From contig NZ_CP040781.1 of the NCBI RefSeq assembly GCF_013463155.1, positions 1,860,001 through 1,924,000 on the forward strand: a stretch of DNA of 64,000 bases, in the 5' to 3' direction. The notes beneath the pieces were generated by a model, which was given only the letters and a program-made list of their open reading frames with translations, was not told the origin of the DNA and did no database searches. Positions 8,206-18,046 of this stretch are shown here, piece after piece. Every line of letters starts with the position of its first letter. Positions within the stretch are counted from its first letter, which is position 1. Origin of the DNA: Staphylococcus sp. 17KM0847. Lineage in GTDB: Bacteria; Bacillota; Bacilli; Staphylococcales; Staphylococcaceae. A program made the position numbers and the translations under genes.

Positions 8206-9457
8206 CAGCACGCAATTTTTAGAACACTTTCAAAGCTCTTGTGCATTCGATATGCAGTGTCACGATCAAGTGGCTGCGATTTGTAATCGTGTTCAACAAG
8301 ATGGTGATGTAGCACTATACGACTATAACTTACAATTTGATGGTGTGATGACACAAGAGCTCGAAGTACCACAGTCGGAACTTCAAAATGCTTATGACAC
8401 ATTAGATACGCATTTACGCAATGCACTCGAACATAGTTATCAACGTATTCATGACTATCAAACACACATTCGTTATAACAATCAAGAACCTTATCAAAAT
8501 ATGTATGAAGTATACCACCCTATTTCAAGCGTTGGCATTTATGTTCCCGGAGGCAAAGCAAGCTATCCCTCTACTGTATTAATGACTGCCACGTTAGCAC
8601 GTGTCGCAGGTGTAAAAGAAATTATAGTTGTAACACCGCCTCAAAAAGATGGCATTGCACAAAGCGTTCTTGCTGCTTGTCATATCGTTGGTGTTGACCA
8701 TGTTTATCAAGTTGGTGGTGCCCAAAGTATTGCAGCTCTTGCTTATGGTACAGCAACGATACCTAAAGTAGATAAAATTGTAGGTCCCGGTAATCAATAT
8801 GTTGCCTATGCGAAAAAACTTGTTTATGGTGAGGTTGGTATTGATCAAATTGCTGGACCTAGTGAAATTGCACTCATTATTGATCAATCCTGCGACTTAG
8901 AGGCTGTCGTTTATGATGTATTAGCCCAAGCTGAACATGATGAAATGGCGCGTACGTATGTGATTTCAACAGATATGTTATTACTAGAGCGCCTTGAGTC
9001 ACGCTTATCAGAAGTTGCTGCAACAACTGAACGTCAAGATATTATTGCTACTAGCTTAGAACAACATCACTACGCAATATATGCGCCAACCTTTAAAGTC
9101 TGCTGCGATATCATGAATACGATTGCACCAGAACATGCATCTATTCAAACAGAGCAACCACAAGATTACGTACCTTACATTCATTATGTAGGCAGTTTGT
9201 TTTTAGGAGGCTACGCACCGGAAGCTATCGGTGATTATATTGCCGGACCTAGCCATGTCTTACCAACAAACCGTACAGCGCGTTTCCAACATGGGCTATC
9301 TGTCAATGACTTTTTAACCAAGCATACTGTCATTCAACTAGACAAGAAAACGTACAATCAAACTTATCGAGATGCTGCATATATTGCACAAGATGAAGCA
9401 CTATACAATCACGAACAATCATTAAAGATTAGAATGCGAGGGACTCATGATGATTAG
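8195..9457 (+). CDS. hisD: Histidinol dehydrogenase HisD
   Basis: This 420-residue NAD- and Zn-dependent enzyme catalyses the last two oxidations, L-histidinol to L-histidine. Signature segments are present: VPGGKASYPSTVLM (about residues 117-130), VGPGNQYVAYAKKLVYGEVGIDQIAGPSE (about 207-236), AQAEHDEMA with the catalytic His region (about 253-260) and GPSHVLPT (about 363-370). The start overlaps the end of hisG by 11 bp, with GGAG inside hisG, so the genes are translationally coupled. Confidence 0.95.
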   Translation: MIYNSTQFLEHFQSSCAFDMQCHDQVAAICNRVQQDGDVALYDYNLQFDGVMTQELEVPQSELQNAYDTLDTHLRNALEHSYQRIHDYQTHIRYNNQEPYQNMYEVYHPISSVGIYVPGGKASYPSTVLMTATLARVAGVKEIIVVTPPQKDGIAQSVLAACHIVGVDHVYQVGGAQSIAALAYGTATIPKVDKIVGPGNQYVAYAKKLVYGEVGIDQIAGPSEIALIIDQSCDLEAVVYDVLAQAEHDEMARTYVISTDMLLLERLESRLSEVAATTERQDIIATSLEQHHYAIYAPTFKVCCDIMNTIAPEHASIQTEQPQDYVPYIHYVGSLFLGGYAPEAIGDYIAGPSHVLPTNRTARFQHGLSVNDFLTKHTVIQLDKKTYNQTYRDAAYIAQDEALYNHEQSLKIRMRGTHDD

Positions 9458-10487
9458 AATGGATAAAAACGAAAGTGCAGGTACACCGTTATCTACTCAA
9501 ACTTTTCTCAATATTATGAATTGTGATGATTATAACCTTTATCATGATGAAGATTATCATCGTTTTTGTTCTGCTTATGCTCAGTACTTTGGGCGATTTA
9601 CCCCAGATCAAATTTGTGCAGCGAATGGTTCTGATGAGTTGATTCAAAAACTCATGCTCATTATGCCTGAAGGACCATGCCTAACACTTAATCCTGATTT
9701 CTTCATGTATCAAGCGTACGCAGATCAAGTTCAACGTCCTATTCATTTTGTAGAAGCAACATCAGACTTGACCTTTCCTATTGATCATATATTGACACGT
9801 ATTGATGAAGTACGTCCGAGCTTTTTCATTCTAAGTAATCCTCATAATCCAACAGGGCAACGCTTTGATGAGAAATATATTTTACAAATTGCACGCAAAA
9901 TGCATGAACTGGGAGGATATATCGTTATAGATGAAGCCTATATCGACTTCTCAACACCGCTTGATATCACATTGGAAGATCATATTATCTTTATGCACAC
10001 ATTGTCTAAAGCGTTTGGTCTTGCTGGATTACGTGTCGGTGTACTTATTGGAACACCTACAACTATTGCACGCGTTCGTCAAATTGAGCACCCCTATCCA
10101 TTGAATATTTTATCATTACGTGTAGCAACATACTTGTTTGAACATCCTGAATCCACACAAACCTTTGTACAGCAACAGCGTAAACTCAGCCAACGATTAA
10201 AGCATATTTTCATAAAATATGTCGGCAATCAAATCACTATCTATCCAAGCGAAACAAACTTTATCTTAACATCAGGTGAACGTGCTATATCTTTAGGTAA
10301 ATATATTTATGAACATGGCTTCAAACCTCGTTTTTACGACCCGGTGACTGAAAAAAATATGGCTCACTGTGTCCGTTATTCTATTTTATCATCTGAAGAT
10401 ATGGATCACTTTGAAACAATTATCAAAAAGTGGAGTGAACAATATGACCCTTCAATTAACACGTCAAACAAAAGAAACACACATTGA
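9450..10487 (+). CDS. hisC: Histidinol-phosphate aminotransferase HisC
   Basis: This is a PLP fold-type I aminotransferase of about 345 residues, converting imidazole acetol phosphate plus glutamate to histidinol phosphate. The PLP Lys lies in HTLSKAFGLAGLRVG, and upstream are the NGSDELIQ, SNPHNPTG and DEAYIDF motifs that surround the cofactor. Two adjacent ATGs (9447, 9450) could start it; the second has better spacing from GAGGG. It overlaps hisD by 8 bp. Its 3' end overlaps hisB by 44 bp in another frame; the C-terminal tail after KWSEQYDP is hydrophilic and probably unstructured. Confidence 0.9.
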   Translation: MIRMDKNESAGTPLSTQTFLNIMNCDDYNLYHDEDYHRFCSAYAQYFGRFTPDQICAANGSDELIQKLMLIMPEGPCLTLNPDFFMYQAYADQVQRPIHFVEATSDLTFPIDHILTRIDEVRPSFFILSNPHNPTGQRFDEKYILQIARKMHELGGYIVIDEAYIDFSTPLDITLEDHIIFMHTLSKAFGLAGLRVGVLIGTPTTIARVRQIEHPYPLNILSLRVATYLFEHPESTQTFVQQQRKLSQRLKHIFIKYVGNQITIYPSETNFILTSGERAISLGKYIYEHGFKPRFYDPVTEKNMAHCVRYSILSSEDMDHFETIIKKWSEQYDPSINTSNKRNTH

Positions 10488-11025
10488 TATTACACTTTCT
10501 CAAAGTACAGAAGAGAGTAAGATTCAAACTGGCATTGGCTTTTTAGACCATATGCTCACATTATTTAGCTTTCACAGTGGTTTACATTTGGTGATCCATG
10601 TCAAAGGGGATACATGGGTGGATGACCATCATACTACGGAAGATATTGGTATCGTTCTCGGACAGCTCTTACTGCAGTTAACACAAGAACAACCTTATTA
10701 TTCACGCTATGGTCAACAATATCTCCCCATGGATGAAACATTAGCACGTGCTGTTGTTGATATAAGTGGGCGTCCCTACTTATACTTCAATGCACAATTT
10801 AGCAAAGAAAAAGTAGGACAGTTTGATACAGAGCTGGTAGAAGAGTTTTTTCGTGCACTCGTGATTAATGCACGCCTAACTGTACATATCGATTTGCTAC
10901 ATCAAGGTAATACACATCATGAAATCGAAGCAATATTCAAAGCTTTTGCACGTGCGCTAAAACAGGCTATGATGCCGACTCAAGACACACGCATTCCTTC
11001 TTCCAAAGGTGTGATTGAATTATGA
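10444..11025 (+). CDS. hisB: Imidazoleglycerol-phosphate dehydratase HisB (monofunctional)
   Basis: This 193-residue Mn-dependent dehydratase makes imidazole acetol phosphate. The metal-binding motifs are GIGFLDHML near residue 35, DDHHTTEDIG near 62, and HHEIEAIFKAFARAL near 160. It lacks the phosphatase domain found in enterobacterial HisB. The ATG at 10444 has GGAG 9 bp upstream, inside hisC; upstream in-frame codons would add a non-homologous tail. It overlaps hisH by 4 bp (ATGA). Confidence 0.95.
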   Translation: MTLQLTRQTKETHIDITLSQSTEESKIQTGIGFLDHMLTLFSFHSGLHLVIHVKGDTWVDDHHTTEDIGIVLGQLLLQLTQEQPYYSRYGQQYLPMDETLARAVVDISGRPYLYFNAQFSKEKVGQFDTELVEEFFRALVINARLTVHIDLLHQGNTHHEIEAIFKAFARALKQAMMPTQDTRIPSSKGVIEL

Positions 11026-11597
11026 TTGTTATTATAGACTATGGTTTAGGGAACGTTCACAATGTTCAACGTGCAATAGAACACTTGGGCTATCAAACAC
11101 AACTATCACGTGATCCTAACACTATTAACAATGCAGACCAACTTATATTACCCGGTGTCGGTCATTTCCAAGATGCCATGAAAGCCATTCATGCTTACGG
11201 TTTAGATACACTGCTCAAAAGTTATAAAAAACCTATTATAGGCATTTGTCTTGGTATGCAATTGATGTATGAACGTAGTGAAGAAGGTCATGTTGAAGGT
11301 CTCGGATTACTCAAAGGAAACATTACTGAAATTCAAACACCTTATTCTATCCCACATCTTGGATGGAATAACTTATTAGCATCCAAACATGATTTGACAC
11401 AAGATGTTTATTTTGTACACAGCTACCAAGCACCTATGAATGACTATGTTATCGCTCATACTGATTATGGAACACCTATTCCTGCAATTGTACAACATCA
11501 TACCTATATCGGTATTCAATTTCATCCAGAAAAAAGTGGACAAACTGGACTGAATATATTGAATCAAGCACTCAAAGGAGGATGGCACAATGATTAA
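11022..11597 (+). CDS. hisH: Imidazole glycerol phosphate synthase glutaminase subunit HisH
   Basis: This 191-residue class I glutamine amidotransferase delivers ammonia to HisF. The catalytic Cys is in GICLGMQLM (about residue 78), and the His/Glu pair is in IQFHPEKSG near residue 170. The N-terminal [14 protein letters not shown] strand-loop is typical of the family. It overlaps hisB by ATGA at its start and hisA by 8 bp at its end, consistent with strict co-translation. HisH and HisF form the complex that makes IGP and AICAR. Confidence 0.95.
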   Translation: MIVIIDYGLGNVHNVQRAIEHLGYQTQLSRDPNTINNADQLILPGVGHFQDAMKAIHAYGLDTLLKSYKKPIIGICLGMQLMYERSEEGHVEGLGLLKGNITEIQTPYSIPHLGWNNLLASKHDLTQDVYFVHSYQAPMNDYVIAHTDYGTPIPAIVQHHTYIGIQFHPEKSGQTGLNILNQALKGGWHND

Positions 11598-12294
11598 GCT
11601 ATGGCCTGCAATTGATCTAATAGATCGTCAAAGTGTCCGTTTAACAGAAGGAGACTACAATACATCTGAAACAATGCCTCGCTCCGCAGAAGAGAGCATT
11701 CTATTTTATCAACAGTATGAGTGTGTAGATCGCATTCATATTGTTGACTTGATTGGTGCAAAATCACAACGTTCTGTTGAAATGACTTATATCCGTGATT
11801 TAGTGTCAATAAGTCAAAAGCCTATCGAAGTCGGAGGCGGTATTCGTCATGCCGAAACCATTCAATCTTACCTATCATATGGCATCGATTATTGTATTGT
11901 AGGGACAAAAGCAATACAAGATATACAATGGCTGACTGAAATGACGCAATTATTTCCCGGGAAACTCTATGTTTCAGTTGACGCTTACGATACAAAAATC
12001 AAAATCAACGGTTGGTTAGAAGATGCTCAATGTGACTTATTTGAGTATATTGCACAGATTGAGCATCTGTCCCTTGGTGGCATTATTTATACCGATATTT
12101 CTAAAGATGGCAAGATGAGTGGTCCAAACTTCACACGTACTTCACAGCTTGTTTCACATACTAAACTTCCCGTCATTGCTTCCGGGGGGATTCGCAACCA
12201 ACATGACTTACTTCGACTTGAACAATCAGGTGTAGCTGCTGCTATTGTAGGCAAAGCGGCACACCATCCTGATTTTTGGGAGGGATTACAATGA
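11590..12294 (+). CDS. hisA: Phosphoribosylformimino-5-aminoimidazole carboxamide ribotide isomerase HisA
   Basis: This 234-residue TIM barrel opens the ProFAR aminoaldose to the ketose PRFAR. The catalytic Asp pair is visible in [14 protein letters not shown] (Asp at about 8) and in [13 protein letters not shown] (about residue 170), and the two phosphate loops are VGGGIRHAE and ASGGIR. GGAGG upstream lies in the hisH 3' end. It overlaps hisF by 4 bp. Confidence 0.95.
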   Translation: MIKLWPAIDLIDRQSVRLTEGDYNTSETMPRSAEESILFYQQYECVDRIHIVDLIGAKSQRSVEMTYIRDLVSISQKPIEVGGGIRHAETIQSYLSYGIDYCIVGTKAIQDIQWLTEMTQLFPGKLYVSVDAYDTKIKINGWLEDAQCDLFEYIAQIEHLSLGGIIYTDISKDGKMSGPNFTRTSQLVSHTKLPVIASGGIRNQHDLLRLEQSGVAAAIVGKAAHHPDFWEGLQ

Positions 12295-13055
12295 TAAAAA
12301 AGCGAATTATTCCCTGTCTGGACGTTAAGGATGGGCGTGTTGTCAAAGGTATCCAGTTCAAAGGATTGCGTGATATTGGCGACCCTGTAACATTAGCAAT
12401 GTATTACAACAATAGTGGTGCCGACGAACTCGTCTTTTTAGATATTTCTAAAACTGAACGTGGACATGATTTAACACTTGATGTCATTCAACAAACGGCT
12501 TCAAAACTTTTTATTCCTTTGACAGTTGGAGGCGGGATTTCAACACTTGAAGATATTTCTCAGTTGCTCAAACATGGTGCAGACAAGGTCTCTCTAAATT
12601 CTGCTGCACTTAAAAATCCCGATCTTATTCGACAAGCAAGTACCAAATTTGGAAGACAATGTATTTGTATCGCAATAGATAGTCAATATGATGCTAAAAC
12701 AGACGATTTTTATTGTTGTACACACGGTGGTAAAAAACGTACTCATAAACGGGTCTATGATTGGGTACAGGAAGTAGAGGCACTTGGTGCAGGCGAACTA
12801 CTTATTACAAGTATGGACTTTGATGGTATGAAACAAGGTTTTGATATTGCACATTTAAATGAAATTGCTCGCCGTGTCCATATCCCTATCATCGCTTCAG
12901 GTGGGGGTGGCAATGCCAAACATTTTGTTGATCTTTTCCAACAAACACCTGTTTCAGCTGGTCTCGCTGCCAGTATTTTACACGATAAAGAAACGACCGT
13001 AACAGAGATTAAAACAACACTTGATCAAGGAGGTATCCCTGTCAGATGGCACTAA
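12291..13055 (+). CDS. hisF: Imidazole glycerol phosphate synthase cyclase subunit HisF
   Basis: This 254-residue TIM barrel closes the imidazole ring with ammonia from HisH. Its N terminus [15 protein letters not shown] carries the catalytic Asp (about residue 11), and the second Asp is in CIAIDSQ (about 130). Phosphate loops TVGGGIS and ASGGGG are intact. The ATG at 12291 overlaps the hisA stop (ATGA) and has GGGAGG 8 bp upstream; an upstream GTG-type extension was rejected. Confidence 0.95.
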   Translation: MIKKRIIPCLDVKDGRVVKGIQFKGLRDIGDPVTLAMYYNNSGADELVFLDISKTERGHDLTLDVIQQTASKLFIPLTVGGGISTLEDISQLLKHGADKVSLNSAALKNPDLIRQASTKFGRQCICIAIDSQYDAKTDDFYCCTHGGKKRTHKRVYDWVQEVEALGAGELLITSMDFDGMKQGFDIAHLNEIARRVHIPIIASGGGGNAKHFVDLFQQTPVSAGLAASILHDKETTVTEIKTTLDQGGIPVRWH

Positions 13056-13675
13056 ATCCTGACTTTTCAAAAGGACTCTTACCCGCTATATTACAAGATG
13101 TTTCAACACAACAAGTACTCATGCTAGGATATATGAATGAAGAAGCTTTTAAACGGACTCATGAAGAACAGGTCGTATGGTTTTATTCCCGTTCTAAACA
13201 AAGATTGTGGAAAAAAGGAGAGACTTCTGGCCATATACAACAAGTGGTTGATATGCATTTAGATTGTGATGCTGATGCCTTATTAATTCGTGTTCACCCC
13301 CAAGGTCCAACCTGTCACAAAGGAACACAGAGCTGTTTTAATACTGAAGTCCCTTATCAGCTCCAAAACCTTGAGACCACTATACAACAACGTATCCATA
13401 CAAAGAGTGAAAAATCATATACACACTATTTGCTTACACAAGGAAAAGAAAAAATCACTAAAAAGTTTGGCGAAGAGGCTTTCGAGGTTGTAATCGCCGC
13501 TTTAAAAAATGATCATTCTGAACTCATTGAAGAAAGTGCAGATCTTCTCTATCACTTTTTTGTTTTATTACATGAGCAGCAGGTACAAATAGCAGATATT
13601 GAGAAGACACTTGCAAAACGTCATCATACTGAGAATAATTTTAAAGGGGAACGTCGTTCGATTGAACATTGGTAA
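13046..13675 (+). CDS. hisIE: Bifunctional phosphoribosyl-AMP cyclohydrolase/phosphoribosyl-ATP pyrophosphatase HisIE
   Basis: This 209-residue fusion catalyses steps two and three of histidine synthesis. The HisI domain (about 1-110) shows the Zn/Mg motifs WFYSRSKQRLWKKGETSGH, DCDADALL and GPTCHKGTQSCF. The HisE domain (about 115-209) shows the helical GKEKITKKFGEEAFEVV segment that holds Mg-pyrophosphate. AGGAGGT precedes the ATG at 13046, which overlaps hisF by 10 bp. It is the last gene of the nine-gene operon, followed by a terminator. The order hisZGDCBHAFIE is that of staphylococci. Confidence 0.95.
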   Translation: MALNPDFSKGLLPAILQDVSTQQVLMLGYMNEEAFKRTHEEQVVWFYSRSKQRLWKKGETSGHIQQVVDMHLDCDADALLIRVHPQGPTCHKGTQSCFNTEVPYQLQNLETTIQQRIHTKSEKSYTHYLLTQGKEKITKKFGEEAFEVVIAALKNDHSELIEESADLLYHFFVLLHEQQVQIADIEKTLAKRHHTENNFKGERRSIEHW

Positions 13676-13686
13676 TTCCATTAAAA

Positions 13687-13735
13687 TAAAAGCCTTATAA
13701 CAAAGAGGTTAAACCTCTTATATTATAAGGCTTTT
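13687..13735. terminator. Bidirectional terminator between hisIE and betA
   Basis: AAAAGCCTTATAA pairs with TTATAAGGCTTTT, and a second inner inverted repeat (AGAGGTTAAACCTCT) forms in the loop. U-tails are possible on both strands, serving the plus-strand his operon and minus-strand betBA. Confidence 0.8.
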
Positions 13736-13746
13736 AATATTATAGT

Positions 13747-15450
13747 TTATTCATAAAATTCAACCGCACCGTCATTAGGGTCATTTTTGCCATGAACATA
13801 GTAATCTACTTGTTCAGGTGTTAATGGCTTCACACCTTTAATAATATCTGCAGCTTTTTCAGCTAACATTAAGACAGGTGCATGGATGTTTCCATTTGTT
13901 GTTGTTGGCATTACAGACGCATCCACTACACGTAAATTCTTCATGCCATGTACTTTCATCGTTAATGGATCGACAACTGCCATAGGATCCGAAGCCGGTC
14001 CCATTTTAGCACTACAAGATGGATGAAGTGCTGTTTCAGCATCTCGACGAACCCAATCCAAGATTTCTTCATCCGTTTGAACATTAGGTCCCGGTGAAAT
14101 CTCACCCCCATTAAAAGCATCTAATGCAGGTTGTTTTAAGATATGACGTGCTACACGAATCGCTTCCACCCATTCACGTTTATCCTCTTCCGTTGATAAA
14201 TAATTAAAAACAAATTTCGGTTTAACATATGGGTTTGTGGATGTAATCTTTAGACTACCTCTTGAGTTAGAGTACATTGGTCCAACATGTACTTGATAAC
14301 CATGTGCTGTATCTGCTTTTTGACCATCATAACGGACAGCAAGTGGTAAAAAATGGAACATTAAGTTTGGATAGTCTACATCATTATTCGAGCGAACAAA
14401 TCCACCACCTTCAAAATGGTTACTTGATGCTGGCCCCGTACGGCGTGTGAGCCATTCTAAACCAATTAATGGCATTTTAAATTTATTCAAGCTCGGTTGC
14501 ATAGATACAGGTTCTTTACATGTATGTTGAATATATACTTCAAGATGATCTTCAAAGTTTTCCCCTACACCCGGTAAATGTAAGCGAGGCTTAATACCCA
14601 GTGATTTTAGATGTTTTTCATCGCCAATACCTGATAATTGTAATAATTGCGGCGTATTAAATGCACCACCAGATAAAATAACTTCTTTTGCCAGTACTTT
14701 ATGCAGTCGTCCATTGCGCTTATAAGTCACACCTGTCACAACGTTCCCATCGAAATGTAATTTTTCGACAAAAGCGCGCGTTTTTACAGTTAAATTTTTA
14801 CGTTTCATCGCTGGACGCAAATAAGCACGTGATGCTGACATACGGCGACCATGATGGATTTGGCTATCAAACGGACCAAATCCCTCTTGACGATAACCGT
14901 TTACGTCTTTTGTTTTTTTATAGCCCGCTTCAACTGCAGCATTGAAAAAAGCATGGAATAATGGATTATCTGCTGGACCACGACGTAACTTGACAGGTCC
15001 ATTCAAACCACGAATCGGATCATCTTTATCTGCTCCAAACGCCGTTTCAAGACGTTTAAAGTATGGTAAACAGTGTGCATAATCCCACGTTTCCATTCCT
15101 TCTGATTGACCCCACTTCTCATAATCTAATGGATTACCACGCTGATAAATCATGCCGTTAATTGAACTTGAACCACCTAGCACTTTACCACGTGTATGAA
15201 ATACTTTTCGTCCTCCCATATGTGGCTCTCCATCTGTTTCATATTTCCAGTCATAGAAGCGATTACCTGAAGGGTACATCAATGCAGCAGGCATTTGAAT
15301 AAATAAATCCCATGGATAGTCACTACGACCCGCTTCCAATACAAGAACCTTCTTCTCTTTCTCTTCACTCAAACGTGCAGCAAGAACAGATCCTGCACTG
15401 CCACCACCAATAATAATATAATCATACATTTTATCGTACGCTTTCGACAT
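13747..15450 (-). CDS. betA: Choline dehydrogenase BetA/CudB (GMC oxidoreductase)
   Basis: This 567-residue FAD enzyme of the GMC family oxidises choline to betaine aldehyde. The N terminus has the dinucleotide-binding [15 protein letters not shown] (about residues 15-29), the GMC signature [18 protein letters not shown] (about 88-105), and the C-terminal catalytic region HPSCSAKMG plus [18 protein letters not shown] (about 470-540). The start ATG 15450 follows GAGGAGG at good spacing. It lies 179 bp after betB in the same direction; that gap shows no promoter or hairpin that I can support, so both are likely one transcript. Together they make the osmoprotectant glycine betaine. Confidence 0.93.
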   Translation of the reverse strand: MSKAYDKMYDYIIIGGGSAGSVLAARLSEEKEKKVLVLEAGRSDYPWDLFIQMPAALMYPSGNRFYDWKYETDGEPHMGGRKVFHTRGKVLGGSSSINGMIYQRGNPLDYEKWGQSEGMETWDYAHCLPYFKRLETAFGADKDDPIRGLNGPVKLRRGPADNPLFHAFFNAAVEAGYKKTKDVNGYRQEGFGPFDSQIHHGRRMSASRAYLRPAMKRKNLTVKTRAFVEKLHFDGNVVTGVTYKRNGRLHKVLAKEVILSGGAFNTPQLLQLSGIGDEKHLKSLGIKPRLHLPGVGENFEDHLEVYIQHTCKEPVSMQPSLNKFKMPLIGLEWLTRRTGPASSNHFEGGGFVRSNNDVDYPNLMFHFLPLAVRYDGQKADTAHGYQVHVGPMYSNSRGSLKITSTNPYVKPKFVFNYLSTEEDKREWVEAIRVARHILKQPALDAFNGGEISPGPNVQTDEEILDWVRRDAETALHPSCSAKMGPASDPMAVVDPLTMKVHGMKNLRVVDASVMPTTTNGNIHAPVLMLAEKAADIIKGVKPLTPEQVDYYVHGKNDPNDGAVEFYE

Positions 15451-15629
15451 CGAACATCCTCCTCAAAATTTTAACTTTAAGACATGATTTAGAAGTCTTA
15501 ACCGAATGATTTTACAAACATATCGAATCAAAAAGATGACTGTCATACATCTCCCGGCTCAATAAGCGACCGCCCAAACTTATATTTCAAGTCATTTTAT
15601 AGACTGTAAATACACTTGATAACTAGCTT

Positions 15630-17123
15630 TTATTTCGTACCAAACCAATTTATAGGCTCTGGGTTTGTATTTGTTAAGATATGCTTCAATTCAAGATATT
15701 CTTCCAATCCTGCACTGCCGAGTTCACGACCAATGCCTGATTGCTTATATCCTCCCCATGGCGCTTGGGCAAAATATGGATGGAAATCATTAATCCATAC
15801 TGTTCCCATACGCAAACGGTGTGCTACACGCTGTGCTTTACCAATATCTTGAGAAAATACGCCACCTGCTAGACCATAAATTGAATCATTAGCAAGCTGT
15901 ACTGCTTCCTCTTCTGTATCGAAACCTTCAACAGTCACCACAGGACCAAAAACTTCTTCTTGTACGATACGCATAGATGTATCGCAATCCGTAATAACTG
16001 TAGGTTCAAAGAAAAAGCCTTGTTGTAAATCCTCACGTTCTGGACGTTTACCCCCTACTGCAATCGTTGCACCTTCTTCTTTCGCAACTTGCATATAACG
16101 TTCAACTTTATCACGATGTTCCGATGAAATAAGTGGCCCTAACTCTGTATTTTCATCAAAACCATCACCCATTTTAATTTGTTTAACACGATCGATTAAT
16201 GCCGCCTCAAATTGATCTTTAATCGCATTGTGAACAATCAAACGTGAACCTGCCGAACATACTTGTCCTGCATGAAAATAGGCGCCGTTCAGAGCTTGAT
16301 CTACTGCCAAATCAAAGTCTGCATCGTCAAATATAATATTTGGATTTTTACCACCTAGCTCAAGGGCAATATTTGTAACATGATCTGCTGCCTGCTTCAT
16401 AATACGTTTACCCGTTTGAATACCACCTGTAAATGACACTAAGTCTACCTCTTTATGCGTCGACATTATATCTCCAATTTCTGAACCTGCACCTAATACA
16501 AGATTAATGACACCATTAGGAAAACCTACTTCTTCCATCAATTCAAATACGCGAATAGTTGTTAATGGTGTAATCTCACTCGGTTTCATCACTAAAGAGC
16601 ATCCCGTCGCAAGTGCAGGTGCAATTTTCCATGATGCCTGCAATAATGGATAATTCCACGGCGTGATTTGTGTTACAACACCAATTGGTTCTTTGACTAC
16701 TTTACTTTCAGTATTTGCAATAGGTGAGTCGATTAACGCTCCGCCCTCTTTATCTGCTAATCCTGCAAAATACATAAAAACATTGTGAATATCATCCATG
16801 TCTGCAAGTGACTCTTCCAATGTTTTACCTGTGTCTAATGTTTCTAACTGTGCGAGCGTTTCACGGTGTTCTTTAATCTTATCCGCAATTGCACGTACTT
16901 TCTGACCTTTGTATTCTGCTGTCGTCTGCGCATAATCTCCTGCATCAAACGAACGACGTGCCGCTAAAATGGCACGCTCAACATCTTCTGTTGTCCCCTC
17001 AGCAACTGTCATAATAACGTCCTGATTATACGGATTAATAATATCACGTGTTGCTTGACTACTACTCTCAACCCATGCACCATCTATAAATTGATGACGT
17101 GACAAATCTTTAACAAGTTCCAT
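15630..17123 (-). CDS. betB: Betaine aldehyde dehydrogenase BetB/CudA
   Basis: This NAD-dependent aldehyde dehydrogenase of about 497 residues oxidises betaine aldehyde to glycine betaine. The substrate-tunnel Asn is in ITPWNYPLLQ (about residue 160), the general-base Glu is in LELGGKNPN (about 255), and the catalytic Cys is in FHAGQVCSAGSR (about 290). Two adjacent ATGs exist; I use the second (17123), which is 6 bp from GAGGTGG and matches the usual staphylococcal N terminus (MELxK). It is the first gene of betBA, diverging from the regulator cudC, with a TTGACA/TAGAGT promoter upstream. Confidence 0.93.
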   Translation of the reverse strand: MELVKDLSRHQFIDGAWVESSSQATRDIINPYNQDVIMTVAEGTTEDVERAILAARRSFDAGDYAQTTAEYKGQKVRAIADKIKEHRETLAQLETLDTGKTLEESLADMDDIHNVFMYFAGLADKEGGALIDSPIANTESKVVKEPIGVVTQITPWNYPLLQASWKIAPALATGCSLVMKPSEITPLTTIRVFELMEEVGFPNGVINLVLGAGSEIGDIMSTHKEVDLVSFTGGIQTGKRIMKQAADHVTNIALELGGKNPNIIFDDADFDLAVDQALNGAYFHAGQVCSAGSRLIVHNAIKDQFEAALIDRVKQIKMGDGFDENTELGPLISSEHRDKVERYMQVAKEEGATIAVGGKRPEREDLQQGFFFEPTVITDCDTSMRIVQEEVFGPVVTVEGFDTEEEAVQLANDSIYGLAGGVFSQDIGKAQRVAHRLRMGTVWINDFHPYFAQAPWGGYKQSGIGRELGSAGLEEYLELKHILTNTNPEPINWFGTK

Positions 17124-17180
17124 CATAATCCACCTCTGTTAAGTTTGTTAAGTTTTTATTTAACGAATTTCACAAAGTTA

Positions 17181-17209
17181 ACTCTATCATCCTCTTTAAG
17201 AAGTGTCAA
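17181..17209 (-). promoter_or_regulatory. betBA promoter with shared 19-bp bet element
   Basis: On the minus strand TTGACA (17209-17204) and TAGAGT (17186-17181) are 17 bp apart. The first 19 bases, TTGACACTTCTTAAAGAGG, match a sequence upstream of the BCCT transporter gene (19825-19807) at 16 of 19 positions. This is a candidate binding site for the neighbouring GbsR-type regulator. An AT-rich imperfect palindrome with GTTAA/TTAAC ends lies downstream at 17147-17164. Confidence 0.55.
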
Positions 17210-17342
17210 ATCGCCATTCTCTTGATAAGCACTGTATCATCAGCGACTCTCCCCCTTTTGCTCATATGCACATGAGCTTCTTATCTCCTCTCTTAGCACA
17301 TACACAGATCGTTAAAAAACAACTATTTTTTTATTGAAAAAC

Positions 17343-17372
17343 TTGAGTTAAAGTTGAAAAGAGATGTACAAT
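17343..17372 (+). promoter_or_regulatory. Candidate promoter of cudC
   Basis: TTGAGT (17343-17348) and TACAAT (17367-17372) are separated by 18 bp, about 40 bp before the cudC start. A GCTCAT/ATGAGC inverted repeat lies further upstream at 17260-17277. Confidence 0.45.
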
Positions 17373-17412
17373 TTAGCAGATAGAACACTCAATATAAGGA
17401 GGTGACCATGGG

Positions 17413-17964
17413 ATGAAAGCAAATACAAGCTATGCCTTACAATTGGAGACAGCCAAAGATATTGTAATTAATTCGATTGCCGAAACAATGGATCTATACG
17501 GTATTAATCGCAGTGTAGGTAACTTATACGGTACGATGTTATTTGAAGAGAGCATGACACTCGATGAAATGCGTAATGAACTGCAAATGAGCAAACCAAG
17601 TATGAGTGCTGGTGTCAAAAAGTTACAAGAATTCGATGTCGTTAAACAACGATTTACACGCGGCAGTCGTAAACAACATTTTGAAGCAGAGAAAGACTTC
17701 TTTACATTCTTCAGTAACTTCTTCACACAAAAATGGCACCGTGAAATTAAAATTAATATGGCCGCCTTACAAGAAGCAGAAGATATAATTGATCATATTC
17801 TTGATGCTACGGATGTCGAAGAATCTATAAAGACAGAAGCTCAAGAAATCAAAGCCCATATGGCTCATTCACGGTTATATTACCAATGGCTCAGCTCAAT
17901 TAGCAATGCGATTAAGTCTGGCGCTATTTTCAATTACTTTCCAATACCTCATAACGATGAATAA
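17413..17964 (+). CDS. cudC: GbsR/MarR-family choline-responsive regulator CudC
   Basis: This 183-residue winged-helix protein of the GbsR branch of the MarR superfamily has a central helix-turn-helix (MRNELQMSKPSMSAGVKKLQEFDVVKQ, about residues 55-82) and a basic wing (RFTRGSRKQH). In Bacillus and staphylococci this family represses betaine-synthesis genes until choline binds. Here it is transcribed divergently from betBA and convergently with the BCCT transporter gene. AAGGAGGTGA is centred 10-12 bp upstream of the ATG at 17413. A second ATG at 17408, closer to the ribosome-binding site, opens only a two-codon frame (ATG GGA TGA) that overlaps the true start. Confidence 0.88.
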   Translation: MKANTSYALQLETAKDIVINSIAETMDLYGINRSVGNLYGTMLFEESMTLDEMRNELQMSKPSMSAGVKKLQEFDVVKQRFTRGSRKQHFEAEKDFFTFFSNFFTQKWHREIKINMAALQEAEDIIDHILDATDVEESIKTEAQEIKAHMAHSRLYYQWLSSISNAIKSGAIFNYFPIPHNDE

Positions 17965-17999
17965 TAACGGGCTTTTATCCTTTCTGATTGACCACCAAA

Positions 18000-18043
18000 A
18001 AAACCTGAAGCTACACACATCTTGCGTAACTTCAGGTCTTTTT
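18000..18043. terminator. Bidirectional terminator between cudC and BCCT transporter gene
   Basis: ACCTGAAG (18003-18010) pairs with CTTCAGGT (18030-18037), with A-rich and T-rich flanks on both sides. It sits between two convergent genes. Confidence 0.7.
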
Positions 18044-18046
18044 AAT

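Noticed and set aside
17408-17416. Two-codon frame (ATG GGA TGA) overlapping the cudC start as a regulatory mini-ORF
   Set aside because: It is real in sequence and better spaced to the ribosome-binding site than the cudC ATG, but it most likely arises by chance; kept only as a remark in the cudC entry.
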